This document shows, one piece after another, positions 16,253 through 23,857 of a stretch of DNA of 64,000 nucleotides (its first letter is position 1; every line of letters starts with the position of its first letter). Source of the DNA: Kitasatospora sp. GAS204B. GTDB taxonomy: Bacteria > Actinomycetota > Actinomycetes > Streptomycetales > Streptomycetaceae. The notes beneath the pieces are model-generated. The model did not search any database and was not told the origin of the DNA. It worked only from the letters and a program-made list of their open reading frames with translations. Location: NCBI RefSeq assembly GCF_029892155.1, contig NZ_JARZAG010000023.1:62001-126000 (forward strand). Reading direction: 5' to 3'. Made by a program: the position numbers and the translations under genes.

Positions 16253-17286
16253 CGGGTGGTCCTCCGGGCGAGCACGGCGAGCAGTGGCGCGCCGAGGAAC
16301 GCGGTGACGATGCCGACCTCCAGCTCGGCGGGCCGGATCACCAGCCGGCCCAGCACGTCGGCGGCCAGCAGCAGGATCGGGCCGCCGATCAGGCAGCCGG
16401 GCAGCAGCACCCGGTGGTCGTTGCCGAGCAGTTGCCGGCACAGGTGCGGCGCGGCCAGGCCGACGAAGGCGATCGGCCCGGCCACCGCCACCGCACCGGC
16501 GGCCAGCAGCACCACGGCCAGCCCGGCGGTCGCCCGGATCCGCGCCACCGGCACGCCCAGCGCCTGCGCGGCTTCGTCGCCGAGCGCCAGCGCGTTGAGC
16601 GCGGGTGTGACGGCGATCGCCAGGACCAGGCCGAGTAGCAGCAACGGCAGGACCGGGGTGAGGACTTCGAGCCCCCGCCCGTCCAGCGAGCCGACCAGCC
16701 AGAACCGCGCCTCGTCCAGCGTGCGGCGGCTGGCGAGCATCAACGCGGAGGTCCAGGAGGTGAGCACGGTGGCCAGCACCGTGCCGCCCAGCGCCAGCCT
16801 GGTCGGGTCGAGATCGCCGCTCCGCCGGGCCATCGCGTGCGCGGCGCAGGCCGCCAGCGCCGCCCCGGCCACCGCGAACCAGACGTACTCGACGGGCCGG
16901 GTCAGCCGCAGCACGTAGATCGCGGTGACCACGGCGAAGCTCGCGCCGGCGTTGACTCCCAGGGTGGTCGGGGAGGCCAGCGGGTTGCGCGTGGCGCCCT
17001 GGGCGATCGCCCCGGCCGCGCCGAGTGCCGCACCGACCACCAGCCCGAGCACGGTGCGCGGCACCCGAAGGCCCGTCACCACCTGGACGTCCGGGTCGGC
17101 GTGCCGGCCGGCGCCGGACAGCGCGTCGAAGACGGTCGACAGCGGGACGGAGCGGGAGCCCAGCGCGAGGCTCAGCGCCAGGCAGAGCAGCAGGACGCAG
17201 AGGCCGAGGCAGAGCAGCAAGGTCTGCCGGGCCGCCAGGGGACGCTGCGCCGGGGCGGTTGAGGCCGCCGGATCGATTCTCAGCAC
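16249..17286 (-). CDS. Iron-siderophore ABC permease (FecCD family), first subunit
   Basis: 345 residues from a GTG at 17286. FecCD motifs are RVPRTVLGLVVGAALGAAGA, IAQGATRNPLASPTTLGVNA and VAGPIAFVGLAAPHLCRQL. It is the promoter-proximal gene of the minus-strand siderophore operon. The iron box at 17297-17315 begins only ten bases before the start codon, so a bound repressor would cover the promoter or start region. Confidence 0.94.
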   Translation of the reverse strand: MLRIDPAASTAPAQRPLAARQTLLLCLGLCVLLLCLALSLALGSRSVPLSTVFDALSGAGRHADPDVQVVTGLRVPRTVLGLVVGAALGAAGAIAQGATRNPLASPTTLGVNAGASFAVVTAIYVLRLTRPVEYVWFAVAGAALAACAAHAMARRSGDLDPTRLALGGTVLATVLTSWTSALMLASRRTLDEARFWLVGSLDGRGLEVLTPVLPLLLLGLVLAIAVTPALNALALGDEAAQALGVPVARIRATAGLAVVLLAAGAVAVAGPIAFVGLAAPHLCRQLLGNDHRVLLPGCLIGGPILLLAADVLGRLVIRPAELEVGIVTAFLGAPLLAVLARRTTR

Positions 17287-17296
17287 GAGATCGATA

Positions 17297-17315
17297 TTAG
17301 GTTAGGCAAACCTAA
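17297..17315 (-). promoter_or_regulatory. Iron box of the siderophore operon
   Basis: TTAGGTTAGGCAAACCTAA, 18 of 19 positions equal to the DmdR/IdeR consensus TTAGGTTAGGCTAACCTAA. It sits directly upstream of the first permease gene, which heads the nine-gene uptake and biosynthesis operon on the minus strand. Iron-loaded DmdR is expected to shut the operon off when iron is sufficient. Confidence 0.92.
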
Positions 17316-17377
17316 GTTCGTCAAGTCTCGGATGCCGGTTTCGCGAAGAATGGTCCGCTTGCATACAGCGAGCCGTA

Positions 17378-17396
17378 TAAGGTGAGCCTTACCTTA
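17378..17396 (+). promoter_or_regulatory. Iron box of the FhuF-like reductase gene
   Basis: TAAGGTGAGCCTTACCTTA, a 19-bp palindrome-like iron box (reverse strand TAAGGTAAGGCTCACCTTA), 36 bases before the reductase ATG at 17433. With the box at 17297 it makes the intergenic region a divergent, doubly iron-controlled promoter pair. Confidence 0.85.
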
Positions 17397-17432
17397 CTCA
17401 CGAGGTACTGAATCTGACAGGGAGTTGCCGCG

Positions 17433-18185
17433 ATGCCCGAGGCGCCACCGCTGCCGGACACCTATCGCCGACTGAGCGAGCACTGCCCCGCGCTGCGCGT
17501 CCGGCTGCTGGTGGACGGTGAGTTGATCGACCGTCAGCAGTGGATCGCGGCAACGGACTTCGCTGGCCGGATGCCCGAACTGATCGAGGGAGAGGTCCGG
17601 CGGATCCACGCCGAGCACGGCCGCCGGATGCCGCCCCACGTGGCGGCGGCGCGGCTGCTGCACCACTACCTCTGGTCGGCCTGCCTGCTCGTCGGCGGGC
17701 CCTGGTATCTGACCGGGGTGGTGCCGGAGCTGCTGCCGGACCGGGTGTGGCTCGACGCGCGGACCGGCGAGCTGGCGTTCCGCCCCGGCGGCGAGCACGA
17801 GGACGCGTCACCCGCCGGACTGCGGGCCGTCGTCGCCGCGCACGCGGCGCCCGTGCTGGCGGCCTTCCAGCCGGTCGCCAGGCGAGGCTCGCACGCGCTG
17901 TGGGGGATGGTGACGGACGATCTGGTCTCCGGCCTCTGGTACCTGGGCCGGATGCTCGGCCGTGAGCAGGACGCGGTGGCGCGGGCAGAACAACTGCTGC
18001 CGGGCGGCACCGCGCCGCTGCCGGGCGGCGCACACTTCCGCCGTCTGGTGGGCGCTACCGGACGCGAGCACCTGACCCGGACGCGGCTCGGCTGCTGCCT
18101 CTACTACGCGCTGCGTCCGGACGAGGCCTGCCTGACCTGCCCGCGCACCTGCGACGCGGAACGGCTGCGCCGCCTGGAGGGCTAA
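17433..18185 (+). CDS. FhuF-like [2Fe-2S] siderophore reductase
   Basis: 250 residues. The C-terminus holds the FhuF cluster motif C-C-x10-C-x2-C (C221, C222, C233, C236), plus an extra C240. FhuF-type proteins reduce the ferric iron of imported siderophores in the cytoplasm. There is no signal peptide, in line with that place of action. An AGGGAG lies before the ATG, and an iron box precedes it on the same strand. Divergent from the siderophore operon, it supplies the iron-release step for the same pathway. Confidence 0.9.
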   Translation: MPEAPPLPDTYRRLSEHCPALRVRLLVDGELIDRQQWIAATDFAGRMPELIEGEVRRIHAEHGRRMPPHVAAARLLHHYLWSACLLVGGPWYLTGVVPELLPDRVWLDARTGELAFRPGGEHEDASPAGLRAVVAAHAAPVLAAFQPVARRGSHALWGMVTDDLVSGLWYLGRMLGREQDAVARAEQLLPGGTAPLPGGAHFRRLVGATGREHLTRTRLGCCLYYALRPDEACLTCPRTCDAERLRRLEG

Positions 18186-18970
18186 GGCGTGTGCAGCCGG
18201 GCGGCGCGCAGCTGGTCGGCGAGCAGCACTGGTGCCTCGACCAAGGACGGTCCGTACCAGGTGAGGTGACGACCACTCAGCAGCGCCGCCGGGATGCCGG
18301 GGAACGCCTCCGGGCCGTCCGTCGCCCCGAACCGGTACGGCTCGTCCGGCAGCACCACCAACTCGGCTCCGCTGGACAGCAGTTCGGATAGCGCGATGGC
18401 CGGGTACCGGTCGGCGTGGTCGGCGTGGAGCTGGCGGATGCCCAGCCGGCGCAGCAGGTCGCCGGCGAAGGTGTCCCGGCCGAGCACCATCCACGGCCGC
18501 CGCCAGATCGGAACCACCGCGCTGCGCAACCGAGTCGGGGCCGGCAGCTGCTGCCAGGCGGCCCGCGCCTCGGCCAGCCAGGCGGGCGCGGTCAGTCCGC
18601 AGGCCTCGGTCAGCAGGCGGTCGAGCGAGCTGAACGCGGCGTCGAGCGTGCGGATCTCGGTCACGTACACCGCGATCCCCGCCGCGCGCAGGGCGTCCAG
18701 ATCGGGCAGCCGGTTCTCCTCCTCGTTGGCGATCACCAGATCGGGGGCGAGCGCGCGGATCGCGTCGAGATCCGGGTTCTTGGTGCCCCCGATCCGGGTC
18801 GCGGCCAGCCCGGCCGGGTGGCTGCACCAGTCGGTCGCGCCGACCAGCAGTCCCGGGGAGCTCACCGCGACCGCCTCGGTGAGCGAGGGAACCAGCGAGA
18901 CGACCCGCCGCACCGACGACCCGAGGCGCACCGGCCGACCCTGGTCGTCGTACACCGTGCGGGGCGTCAT
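18182..18970 (-). CDS. Cytoplasmic helical-backbone metal-receptor-like protein (BtuF/FecB fold)
   Basis: 262 residues. The pattern RRVVSLVPSLTEAV, then LVGATDWCSHP, then DLDAIRALAPDLVIANEEEN is that of cobalamin/haem/siderophore receptors (BtuF group), but there is no signal peptide or lipobox. Such leaderless receptors recur in actinobacteria with no known role. It converges on the FhuF-like gene with a four-base overlap of stops. That neighbourhood suggests handling of an iron chelate or corrinoid in the cytoplasm, without proof. Confidence 0.82.
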   Translation of the reverse strand: MTPRTVYDDQGRPVRLGSSVRRVVSLVPSLTEAVAVSSPGLLVGATDWCSHPAGLAATRIGGTKNPDLDAIRALAPDLVIANEEENRLPDLDALRAAGIAVYVTEIRTLDAAFSSLDRLLTEACGLTAPAWLAEARAAWQQLPAPTRLRSAVVPIWRRPWMVLGRDTFAGDLLRRLGIRQLHADHADRYPAIALSELLSSGAELVVLPDEPYRFGATDGPEAFPGIPAALLSGRHLTWYGPSLVEAPVLLADQLRAARLHTP

Positions 18971-19186
18971 CGCTTCGTCCCGGGAACGGTGGTGAAGACG
19001 CGGTCGCTCGTGGCGTCCGGCGGTGCCTCGGTCACGCTCGTCCCCTCCGTCCCAGCCGTCTGCTCCGGCCCAGCGATCGTACGATGCCCGATCACCGGCT
19101 CAGCACACCCATGGCCGGCACGCCGCCGCGCGGCACCCCGTACCGGCGGGTGAAATACTTGAAAACTCGGCGAGGAGGTGGTGGCG

Positions 19187-20287
19187 ATGGCCAGACCCAT
19201 CTGGACAGGCACGCTGAGCTTCGGACTGGTCGCTGTACCGGTGGGCCTGTACTCGGCCACCGAGGACCACTCCGTGCACTTCCGGCAGCTCCAGCGCGGC
19301 ACCTCCGACCGGGTGCGCAACCAGCGGGTCAACGAGCGTACCGGCGAGGAGGTCGAGTACCGCGACGTGGTCAAGGGCTTCGAGCTGGCCGAGGGCGAGT
19401 ACGTGGTGCTGGACCCGGTCGAGCTGGAGCAGATCTCGCCCGGCCGGTCCAAGTCGATCGAGATCAGCGGCTTCGTGGACCTGGCCGAGGTCGACCCGAT
19501 CTACTTCGACAAGACCTACTACCTGGGCCCGCGCGGCAAGGAGTACGGCAAGGTCTACGGGCTGCTGCACCGGGCGCTCGCGGACACCAACCGGGCGGGG
19601 CTGGCCACCTTCGTGATGCGCGGCAAGCAGTACCTGGCGGCCGTGCGGGTGGAGGGCGAGGTGCTGGTGCTGCAGACCATGCACTACGCCGAGGAGGTGC
19701 GCGACCCGCACCGGGAGATCGACAACCTGCCGCAGGCGCCCGCCGAGCCGTCGGAGAAGGAGCTGGCGGCGGCCCGCCAGCTGATCGAGATGCTCAGCGC
19801 GCAGTGGAAGCCGGAGGAGTACCGCGACACCTACACCGAGCAGGTGCGCGAGCTGGTCGAGGCGAAGCTGGCCGGCGAGGAGGTGGTCAGTGCCGCGCCC
19901 GCACCGGAGACGACGAACGTGGTGGACCTGATGGCGGTGCTGGAACGCAGCCTGCAGCAGGCCGGCGGCGACGGCGAGGGCTCGGCGAACCAGGCGCGGG
20001 CGGCGAAACCCGCAGCCAAACCGTCAGCGAAACCCGCAGCGAAACCCACAGCGAAGCCGTCGGCGAAATCGTCGGCGAAATCGGTGGAGCGACCGCAGGC
20101 CGAGCAGCCCGCCGAGCCCGCCGAGCCCGCCGACCTGGCCGAGCTGAGCAAGGCCGAGCTGTACCGGCTGGCCACCGAGCAGGGCGTCACGGGGCGCTCG
20201 TCGATGACGCGCGACCAGCTGCTCGCGGCGCTGCATGGCTCGCAGGCCGAGCCGGCCAAGAAGCACCGGCTGCGCGCGGTCTCCTGA
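19187..20287 (+). CDS. ku: Ku DNA end-binding protein of NHEJ
   Basis: 366 residues from the ATG at 19187, chosen over GTGs at 19178 and 19181 because GAGGAGG ends nine bases before it. The Ku core runs from MARPIWTGTLSFGLVAVPVG to about residue 255. Then comes a low-complexity lysine tail of AKP/SAK repeats (about 277-300), and finally a SAP-like DNA-binding motif (LSKAELYRLATEQGVTGRSS). Ku binds double-strand ends and recruits LigD. The gene faces a LigD polymerase-domain gene, the usual bacterial end-joining partner. Confidence 0.95.
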   Translation: MARPIWTGTLSFGLVAVPVGLYSATEDHSVHFRQLQRGTSDRVRNQRVNERTGEEVEYRDVVKGFELAEGEYVVLDPVELEQISPGRSKSIEISGFVDLAEVDPIYFDKTYYLGPRGKEYGKVYGLLHRALADTNRAGLATFVMRGKQYLAAVRVEGEVLVLQTMHYAEEVRDPHREIDNLPQAPAEPSEKELAAARQLIEMLSAQWKPEEYRDTYTEQVRELVEAKLAGEEVVSAAPAPETTNVVDLMAVLERSLQQAGGDGEGSANQARAAKPAAKPSAKPAAKPTAKPSAKSSAKSVERPQAEQPAEPAEPADLAELSKAELYRLATEQGVTGRSSMTRDQLLAALHGSQAEPAKKHRLRAVS

Positions 20288-20320
20288 TCGGCCGCCGCTG
20301 CCGCGTCCCCCGAGCGCCCC

Positions 20321-21217
20321 TCACCCCGGCAGCGCGACCGCCTGCGCCGGATCGGTCACTCCCGCGTGCAGGTCGCCGGCGGCCCGCACCCGCTCGGCGA
20401 CCGCGTCGGCGGTGAAGACCAGCTGCTCGGCCCGGCGGCAGCCCGCCACCTCGGGCCACTCCAGCGGGGTCGAGACGGTCGGCTCCGGACGGGCCCGCAG
20501 CGAGTACGCCGCCACCGTGGTCTTCGCGCTGTTGTTTTGCGACCAGTCCACGAAGACCCGCCCGGGCCGCAACTGCTTGGCCATCTGGTCCACCACCAGG
20601 TCCGGCAGGGCCTGGCGCAGCCGCCGGGCCAGCTCGCGAGCGTACGCCGACACCCGTTCGGCCGGCGTGTCGAGCAGCGGCACGGTCAGATGCAGTCCTT
20701 TGCTGCCGGTGGTCTTGGGCCAGCAGCGCAGACCGTCGGCCGTCAGCAGTTCGCGCGCGGCCAGGGCCACGACGCAGCACTCGACCACCCCGGCGCCGTC
20801 CCCGGGGTCCAGATCGATGATCAGCCGGTCATGCGTCGCTGGGTCCCCGCGCCACTGCGGGACGTGGAACTCCAGACACCCCAGGTTCGCGGCCCAGAGC
20901 AGCGTCGGCAGATCGTCCACCACGGTCTGCCGCATGGTCTCCTGACGGTGCGTCACATCGAGCGTGGTCACCCAGCCGGGCGCGCCCGGTGGCACCCGCT
21001 TGGCCCAGAACCGCTGGCCCTCGACCCCTTCGGGCAGCCGCAGGAAGCTGGCGGGCCGCCCGGCCAGGTGCGGCAGCATCGCGGGCGCGACGAGCGTGTA
21101 GTACCGCAGCAGCGCGGCCTTGGCGAAGCCGGTGCGGGGGTAGAGCACCCGGTCCAGGTGGGTCAGTCGCAGGCGGCGGCCGGCCACCTCGGTGACGGTG
21201 GCGGTGGGGTCGGGCAT
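20321..21217 (-). CDS. ligD: Stand-alone LigD polymerase (PrimPol) domain protein
   Basis: 298 residues from the ATG at 21217. It matches the LigD polymerase domain: LTHLDRVLYPRTGFAKAALL near the start, LEFHVPQWRGD, the catalytic aspartates in LIIDLDPGDG, and TTGSKGLHLTVPL with the lysine/histidine nucleotide-binding pair. There is no ligase or nuclease domain, so ligation must come from a separate gene. It fills in or adds ribonucleotides at ends held by Ku. Convergent with ku, 33 bases apart. Confidence 0.93.
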   Translation of the reverse strand: MPDPTATVTEVAGRRLRLTHLDRVLYPRTGFAKAALLRYYTLVAPAMLPHLAGRPASFLRLPEGVEGQRFWAKRVPPGAPGWVTTLDVTHRQETMRQTVVDDLPTLLWAANLGCLEFHVPQWRGDPATHDRLIIDLDPGDGAGVVECCVVALAARELLTADGLRCWPKTTGSKGLHLTVPLLDTPAERVSAYARELARRLRQALPDLVVDQMAKQLRPGRVFVDWSQNNSAKTTVAAYSLRARPEPTVSTPLEWPEVAGCRRAEQLVFTADAVAERVRAAGDLHAGVTDPAQAVALPG

Positions 21218-21290
21218 GCCTGAGATGGTGGCAGTCCGGGCTCGGCGAGTCGCGGGCGGCGCGCGGGTGGGGCCGGTCGATGATGGGCGG

Positions 21291-22349
21291 GTGACGGACC
21301 CGACGGACCCGACGGACCCGACGTTGCTGACGGACCCGATCGCGGCGCTGGAGCGGATCGCCTTCCTGCTGGAGCGCGAGCAGGCCTCCCCGTACCGGGT
21401 CCAGGCCTTCCGCAAGGCGGCCGCGACGCTGCGCGCACACCATGGCGAGTTGCCGCGCACCACGGCAGGACTGGCTGCGCTTCCCGGTCTCGGCCCGGTC
21501 ACCGCGGCCGTGGTCGCCGAGGTCCGGGCCGGCCGCACGCCCGACTACCTCGCCGAGCTCGAACAGCGCGCCCGCACCCCGCTGGCCGAGCTGGACGGGC
21601 CGGGCGCCGCGCTGCGCACCGCCCTGCGCGGGGACTGCCACCTGCACTCCGACTGGTCGGACGGCGGCAGCCCGATCGAGCTGATGGCCCGCACCGCCCG
21701 CGACCTCGGCCACGACTGGGCGGTGCTCACCGACCACTCGCCGCGGCTGACCGTGGCGCGCGGCCTGAGCGCCGAACGGTTGCGCGAACAGCTGGACGTG
21801 GTGGCCGAGTTGAACCGGCGGCTGGCGCCGTTCCGGCTGCTGACCGGGATCGAGTGCGACATCCTGGACGACGGTTCGCTCGACCAGGAGGACGGGCTGC
21901 TGGCCGAGTTGGACGTGGTGGTCGCCTCCGTCCACTCCAAGCTGCGGATGGCGGCGGGCCCGATGACCCAGCGCCTGCTGGCGGCCGTCGCCAATCCGCT
22001 GGTCGATGTGCTGGGCCACTGCACCGGTCGGCTGGTCGGCGGAAAGCAGCGCCCCGAGTCCGAGTTCGACGCGGCGCGGGTGTTCGCGGCCTGCGTCGAG
22101 CACCGGACCGCGGTGGAGATCAACTGCCGCCCCGAGCGCCTGGATCCGCCCGGCCGCCTGCTGCGGCAGGCCGAACAGGCGGGCTGCCTCTTCGCGTTGG
22201 ACACGGACGCCCACGCACCCGGCCAACTCACCTGGCAGGAGTACGGGTGCGCCCGCGCCGCCGCGGCCGGGGTGCCGCCGGAGCGGGTGATCACCACCTG
22301 GACGGTGGACCAGTTGCTGGCCTGGACCCGTACGGGACAGCGACCGTAG
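21291..22349 (+). CDS. Helix-hairpin-helix plus PHP-domain protein (PolX-like without the polymerase)
   Basis: 352 residues from a GTG at 21291. Residues 15-90 resemble the DNA-binding helical domain of family X polymerases (YRVQAFRKAAATLR, then hairpin ALPGLGPVTAAV). A PHP phosphoesterase domain follows from residue 115, with metal ligands in GDCHLHSDWSDG (H117, H119), LTDHSPRLTVARG, GIECDIL, ASVHSKL, DVLGHCTG and DTDAHAP. The central nucleotidyl-transferase domain of PolX is missing. By family it is a metal-dependent phosphoesterase, perhaps 3'-end processing. It lies divergent from the LigD polymerase gene. Confidence 0.85.
   Translation: MTDPTDPTDPTLLTDPIAALERIAFLLEREQASPYRVQAFRKAAATLRAHHGELPRTTAGLAALPGLGPVTAAVVAEVRAGRTPDYLAELEQRARTPLAELDGPGAALRTALRGDCHLHSDWSDGGSPIELMARTARDLGHDWAVLTDHSPRLTVARGLSAERLREQLDVVAELNRRLAPFRLLTGIECDILDDGSLDQEDGLLAELDVVVASVHSKLRMAAGPMTQRLLAAVANPLVDVLGHCTGRLVGGKQRPESEFDAARVFAACVEHRTAVEINCRPERLDPPGRLLRQAEQAGCLFALDTDAHAPGQLTWQEYGCARAAAAGVPPERVITTWTVDQLLAWTRTGQRP
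21293..21319 (+). repeat. Three tandem 9-bp repeats at the PHP gene start
   Basis: GACGGACCC three times in tandem, encoding Thr-Asp-Pro units at the extreme N-terminus of the PHP protein; a further partial copy follows near 21329. Tandem in-frame repeats at a start region can expand or contract without breaking the frame. Confidence 0.7.
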
Positions 22350-22359
22350 CCGGCGCGTG

Positions 22360-22401
22360 CCAGTCACGGGAGGGGCCGGTAGCGGGCCCTCCCGTGACTG
22401 G
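22360..22401. terminator. Bidirectional hairpin between PHP and HEYAE genes
   Basis: 15-bp perfect arms (22360-22374 and 22387-22401), with the inner GGCC/GGCC pair extending the stem. It lies between the convergent PHP gene (ends 22349) and the secreted-protein gene (ends 22434), so it can serve both. Confidence 0.8.
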
Positions 22402-22433
22402 TCAGCGAACTGACTCGGGGTCAGGTGGAAACG

Positions 22434-23402
22434 TCAGCCGGAGATCGCGCAGCCGCCGGCCGCGTTGCTCCAGGTCGGCTGCATGGCGAACGAGCCGGTC
22501 GGCAGCGAGACCGCAGCGAGGTTCTGCCAGGCGCACAGGTCGCCGTTCTCCTCACCGTCCGAGGCGACCCAGCCGCTGGAGGGCTGCGGGTCGGTCATCG
22601 ACTCGGCGTACTCGTGGCCCTCGACGATGCTGAACCCGTCGAGCTGGCTGGAGACCGAGCTGGCGCCGCAGCCCGAGCCCGCGTCGAGCACGTACGGCAT
22701 GTTGGTGTAGGAGACGCTGCCGTTGTAGTCGTGCCAGGCGCAGAAGCCGGAGTTGGGGAAGCCGTCGGGTGAGGTGCCGCTCGGGCTCATCACCACGATC
22801 TGCACGTCGGGGCCGGAGGCACCGAAGTGCTGGGCGCCGACATTGGCCTCGGCGGCGATGTCGGCCTGCTGGGCCGCGGCCGGCGCGGCGCCCGAGTCGT
22901 CGACCCAGGTGCCACCGAGGACGGCGCCGTTGAAGGACGGGCCGGCACCGCTGTTGTCGGTGTACTGGGAGGTGACGGTGGACCAGGTGTCCTGCGAGGT
23001 GCCCAGGCCGCTGAACAGATTGGTCTCGTACTGCTGGACGCCGTTGCCGTCACTGTCCCACTGGTTACCCCAGAACACCAGGTAGACGGTCACCTGGTGC
23101 TGGACCGGACCGCCGTTGTAGATGAGGTTGCTGGCGGCGGGCGCGGGGTGCGCCGCCCGGGTGGCCTTGGCGCCGGCGCCACGCATCGGGACCACGCCGT
23201 GTCGCCCGTGCGTCTGAACGCTCATCACCTGGCCGTGGGTGCGCACCAGGTGCACGCTCGGGTCGGCCACGGCGGGTGCGGCGCTGCTGCTGGTGGCGCT
23301 GCCGACCAGGCCGCCGATGGCGAGCGCGGAAACCGCGGCGAGGTGCCGCAGTCGCCGGGACCGGCTGGTGGTGGGGGTACGGTGTTCGCGCGAGTCGCGC
23401 AT
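22434..23402 (-). CDS. Secreted HEYAE-motif protein, short form
   Basis: 322 residues from the ATG at 23402 (GGAG upstream). Signal peptide: MRDSREHRTPTTSRSRRLRH, a hydrophobic run, then SAAPA. The mature domain has VYLVFWGNQW, TSQYTDNSG, AAEANVGAQHFGASG, CAWHDY, and the key block SIVEGHEYAESMTDPQPSSGW...ENGDLCAW. The His-Glu...Glu and downstream Asp/Glu resemble a metal site. The layout recalls the plant EXORDIUM/PHI-1 family, which has a similar HExAE...D block; that comparison is from memory. A larger homologue lies at 48974-50935. The enzymatic role is unknown. Confidence 0.8.
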   Translation of the reverse strand: MRDSREHRTPTTSRSRRLRHLAAVSALAIGGLVGSATSSSAAPAVADPSVHLVRTHGQVMSVQTHGRHGVVPMRGAGAKATRAAHPAPAASNLIYNGGPVQHQVTVYLVFWGNQWDSDGNGVQQYETNLFSGLGTSQDTWSTVTSQYTDNSGAGPSFNGAVLGGTWVDDSGAAPAAAQQADIAAEANVGAQHFGASGPDVQIVVMSPSGTSPDGFPNSGFCAWHDYNGSVSYTNMPYVLDAGSGCGASSVSSQLDGFSIVEGHEYAESMTDPQPSSGWVASDGEENGDLCAWQNLAAVSLPTGSFAMQPTWSNAAGGCAISG

Positions 23403-23857
23403 CCCTGGCTCCTTTTGGTGCGGTGGGGGACAAAAGGGGCAGCACATCCGGTCGTCGGCCGGCCGAGATCGTCGGGTCGGGAGGGACCGGTGCAGGTGCT
23501 GGGCGTGCACCGGTGCGCGTCGCGTCGCAGTGGCGGGCGGCCGCGCACGAGCGGTGGTCCGGGCGGGTCCGGTGTACCGAAGGCCGACGCTTGGGGGGTG
23601 TCGGGAGGCTGCTTCCGGAAGGCCGTTTGACCGATGCTCATCAAAGCAAATCGGTTGACCGTCAGCAAGGCTATGAGAAGCGACAGTTGGCAGATTTGGC
23701 GAACAGTTGACCGGGGCGGGCCGGTATGCGGCCTTCCTGGGAGGGAATGCGCGCAATGCGGAGTGATGGGGACGATCGGTGTCGGTCCGTGTCGTTGACA
23801 CCCCGCCGATCCGGTCCCTAGCGTGGGCGCCCCGTCTACCGGCCAGTAGGGATCAGC
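23403..23857. other. Divergent promoter region of 455 bp
   Basis: Between the secreted HEYAE protein gene and the reductase gene at 23858. It contains an AT-richer patch (about 23620-23710) where ACCGAT (23630-23635) and ATCGGT (23650-23655) form a loose inverted repeat and TTGACC occurs twice. I could not pair a convincing -10 with either TTGACC. I see no gene in it. Confidence 0.5.

Noticed and set aside
23627..23677. TTGACC -35-like boxes in the 455-bp intergenic region
   Set aside because: No -10 at an acceptable distance could be paired; the only TATGAG is 11 bases away.
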